A stretch of 6,805 bases of DNA from positions 2,580-9,384 of the forward strand of contig DITG01000104.1 in assembly GCA_002422045.1 (NCBI GenBank), in the 5' to 3' direction. This stretch comes from Acholeplasmataceae bacterium UBA6190. Lineage in GTDB: Bacteria > Bacillota_I > Bacilli_A > Acholeplasmatales > Acholeplasmataceae. A program made the position numbers and the translations under genes. Positions 5,654 to 6,805 of this stretch are shown one piece after another (the first letter of the stretch is position 1; each line of letters opens with the position of its first letter). A model generated the notes under the pieces. That model was given only the letters and a program-made list of their open reading frames with translations. It was not told the DNA's origin and ran no database searches.

Positions 5654-6376
5654 ATGAAAGAGAAGAAAGTCAAGAAGTCTGATCTTGAAGCTGAAACATT
5701 GGTTGAACCTGAAGTCGAAGCACCCAAAAAAGGGAAAAAGGAAAAACCTGTCAAAGTCAAGAAGGTTAATGTAGCCAAGGAAAACAAGAAGAGAGAAAAG
5801 TTCACTTCAAAGTATTTCAAGAAATTTTCTGGTCGTTCTCAAGACTCTTATGCAGACATGCTCCAGGCAGATTACAAAGTAGCCATCAAACGTGCCGAAC
5901 TCATGTCAAGCTTGCAGCCTGGCGATTACGAATCACCCATCATCATCACCGTACCCGATGCCTACAATCAAGGCGGCAAGGACACATACCGTTTGGACAA
6001 AAAGCCAGATGGATCACAGACTTTGCTGTATGACCAAGCGCTCGTGACCATCCTGTTCTTTGGTGCGGATTCACTCTTTTACTATCAAGCCAATATTGAC
6101 CACAGAAACGGTCATATCGGATTTGATGTCGCTGGAGAATTCAATTATTTCGATGTTGTCCATATGGAAACTTCCCTCAAATATGACCATCCCGATCGTC
6201 CGAAATACATCACACTCGATCTTGAAGTCGGTCTTGCAGATGGCGTCATTGTTCCATTCCATCTGAGAAATCACCGGATTCACGAGGACTATGAATTGCC
6301 TGGATTGATTACCGAACACGAACAAATCGTGCTCGATACCATTAAAAACAAGGTCAGAACATCCCGTATCATTTAG
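5654..6376 (+). CDS. Hypothetical protein with Lys/Glu-rich tail and mixed alpha/beta domain
   Basis: 240 residues; family not recognised. Residues 1-55 are highly charged, low complexity and probably disordered (KKVKKSD, KKGKKEKPVKVKKV, KKREK). Residues 56-92 look helical, and about 93-220 alternate short hydrophobic strands: SPIIITVPDAY, TYRLDKKPDG, ALVTILFFGADSLFYYQANI, FDVAGEFNYFDVVHMETSL, YITLDLEVGLADGVIVPFHL. A final helix, EHEQIVLDTIKNKV, follows. Seven or so strands capped by one helix resembles the PH-like fold; that is inference only. There is no signal peptide or membrane segment, so it is probably cytoplasmic, and the basic tail might touch RNA, ribosomes or acidic membrane. It has its own promoter and terminator, so it appears to be monocistronic. 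It lies between lplA and yceD with no shown functional link to either. Confidence 0.85.
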   Translation: MKEKKVKKSDLEAETLVEPEVEAPKKGKKEKPVKVKKVNVAKENKKREKFTSKYFKKFSGRSQDSYADMLQADYKVAIKRAELMSSLQPGDYESPIIITVPDAYNQGGKDTYRLDKKPDGSQTLLYDQALVTILFFGADSLFYYQANIDHRNGHIGFDVAGEFNYFDVVHMETSLKYDHPDRPKYITLDLEVGLADGVIVPFHLRNHRIHEDYELPGLITEHEQIVLDTIKNKVRTSRII

Positions 6377-6395
6377 AAACCCCTCCGGGGGTTTT
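6377..6395 (+). terminator. Short GC-rich hairpin terminator after the hypothetical gene
   Basis: AAACCCC (6377-6383) pairs with GGGGTTT (6388-6394) around a TCCG loop, which makes a C(UCCG)G tetraloop of the unusually stable UNCG class. The stem starts directly after the TAG stop. The U-tract is short (TTTT, mostly in the stem), so efficiency is uncertain. Confidence 0.7.
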
Positions 6396-6412
6396 AAAAT
6401 GTTTGCATACAA

Positions 6413-6441
6413 TTGACATTTGTTATTTTATTATGTATAAT
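6413..6441 (+). promoter_or_regulatory. Perfect-consensus SigA promoter for yceD
   Basis: TTGACA (6413-6418), exactly 17 bp, then TATAAT (6436-6441). The predicted start is near 6448. GAGGTGAT at 6451-6458 precedes the ATG at 6462. Such strength fits a ribosomal-protein operon. Confidence 0.92.
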
Positions 6442-6461
6442 ACTTTCGTTGAGGTGATATC

Positions 6462-6805
6462 ATGAAGCTTAAATTGAGCGATTTAAAAGAAAAAACCTCA
6501 TTCAGTTTTGTTCAAGATTACACAACATCCTTAGATGATGTGCCCGATATCTTATCCATTTTGCCTGCACAAATCGATTGTGTCTTGCAAATGAAAACAG
6601 ATGAGTTGCTGGCAACCGTTCATGTGGATGTGCAGATGGATTTAGCCTGTTCTAAGACACTGAAACCTGTGCCTTACCACATGGTGTTTGATGCAGATAT
6701 TATCTTTGGATCCTCTGAGGATGCTGAATATCCCATCACAGATCCGCTTGAACTTTCTGACATTATCTTCGGATACATCATATCCGAAAAACCGTATACC
6801 ATCTA
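6462..6805 (+). CDS. yceD: YceD (DUF177) family protein, 3'-truncated by window edge
   Basis: The first 114 residues are present and the frame is open at base 6805. The family core is visible: a strand pair ATVHVDVQMDLACSKTLKPV (51-70) with the conserved cysteine C63 in C-x-(K/R)-x-L-x-P-x-x-x, then an acidic segment, FDADIIFGSSEDAEYPITD, and DPLELSDIIFGYIISEKP, which matches the family's D-L-x-x-x-I-x-E-x-x helix. YceD proteins (YlbN in Bacillus) are linked to 23S rRNA accumulation and almost always lie directly upstream of rpmF (ribosomal protein L32), which I would expect just past the window. A perfect promoter and a strong GAGGTGAT binding site support high expression. Confidence 0.85.
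   Translation, partial: MKLKLSDLKEKTSFSFVQDYTTSLDDVPDILSILPAQIDCVLQMKTDELLATVHVDVQMDLACSKTLKPVPYHMVFDADIIFGSSEDAEYPITDPLELSDIIFGYIISEKPYTI

Noticed and set aside
5209..5820. Minus-strand open frame of 203 codons with a hydrophobic N-terminal half
   Set aside because: It lies antisense to the lplA end and to the Lys/Glu-rich tail of the next gene; the hydrophobic run is just the complement of AAG/GAA codons. It has no family motif, and both plus-strand genes are well supported.
6397..6421. AAATGT...ACATTT inverted repeat at the yceD -35
   Set aside because: Only 6-base A/T-rich arms with 13 unmatched bases between; expected by chance in such sequence.
1..6805. CRISPR array, tRNA/rRNA, transposase, phage or toxin-antitoxin genes
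   Set aside because: No regular direct repeats with spacers, no tRNA-like cloverleaf, no IS ends or mobility gene seen; all coding space is explained by housekeeping or surface genes.

Overview
The window looks like chromosomal DNA from a low-to-moderate G+C Gram-positive-type bacterium. The closest fit is the Bacillota/Mycoplasmatota border (Acholeplasma/Izemoplasma-like or a relative). The reasons are strong AGGAGG-type ribosome binding sites, SigA-type promoters (one a perfect TTGACA-17-TATAAT), a BspA-type leucine-rich-repeat surface protein, a fatty-acid-kinase-type gene and a YceD gene. Every tryptophan I checked is TGG, and the genes stay open at full length, so the standard bacterial code applies rather than the UGA=Trp code of Mycoplasma. 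The taxonomic placement is inferred from gene content.

Layout. Bases 1-1356 (+) are the 3' part of a large cell-surface protein whose start lies outside the window. It ends an InlB-type repeat and then carries two blocks of BspA-type leucine-rich repeats. A hairpin at about 1357-1390 separates it from a converging minus-strand operon. Read in its own direction, that operon runs: promoter near 4409-4437; a DUF2177 membrane protein (4383-3982); a DhaL-DegV fusion that looks like fatty acid kinase FakA and its carrier FakB in one chain (3972-2188); and a DUF1295 multi-pass membrane enzyme-like protein (2191-1394). The spacings are 9 bp and a 4-bp ATGA overlap, so the three are very probably co-transcribed and co-translated.

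Divergent from the operon, with 171 bp between the two start codons, is a complete lipoate-protein ligase (4555-5544, +). Its promoter is overlapped by a 26-bp near-perfect dyad that looks like a repressor operator. Next comes a 240-residue protein of unknown function with a lysine/glutamate-rich N-terminal tail (5654-6376, +), ended by a short GC-rich hairpin. Last is the start of a YceD (DUF177) gene (6462 to window end), which in most bacteria sits directly before rpmF.

How the parts may work together (inference). FakA/FakB activates exogenous fatty acids to acyl-phosphates for phospholipid synthesis. DUF1295 and DUF2177 are membrane proteins that I recall recurring near fatty-acid-modifying genes in other bacteria. 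The minus-strand operon may therefore take up or modify membrane fatty acids. The divergent ligase handles lipoate, another acyl-derived nutrient. The main points for a second look are the compact FakA-FakB fusion that lacks the usual FakA C-terminal domain, its operon partners, and the operator-like dyad over the lipoate ligase promoter.
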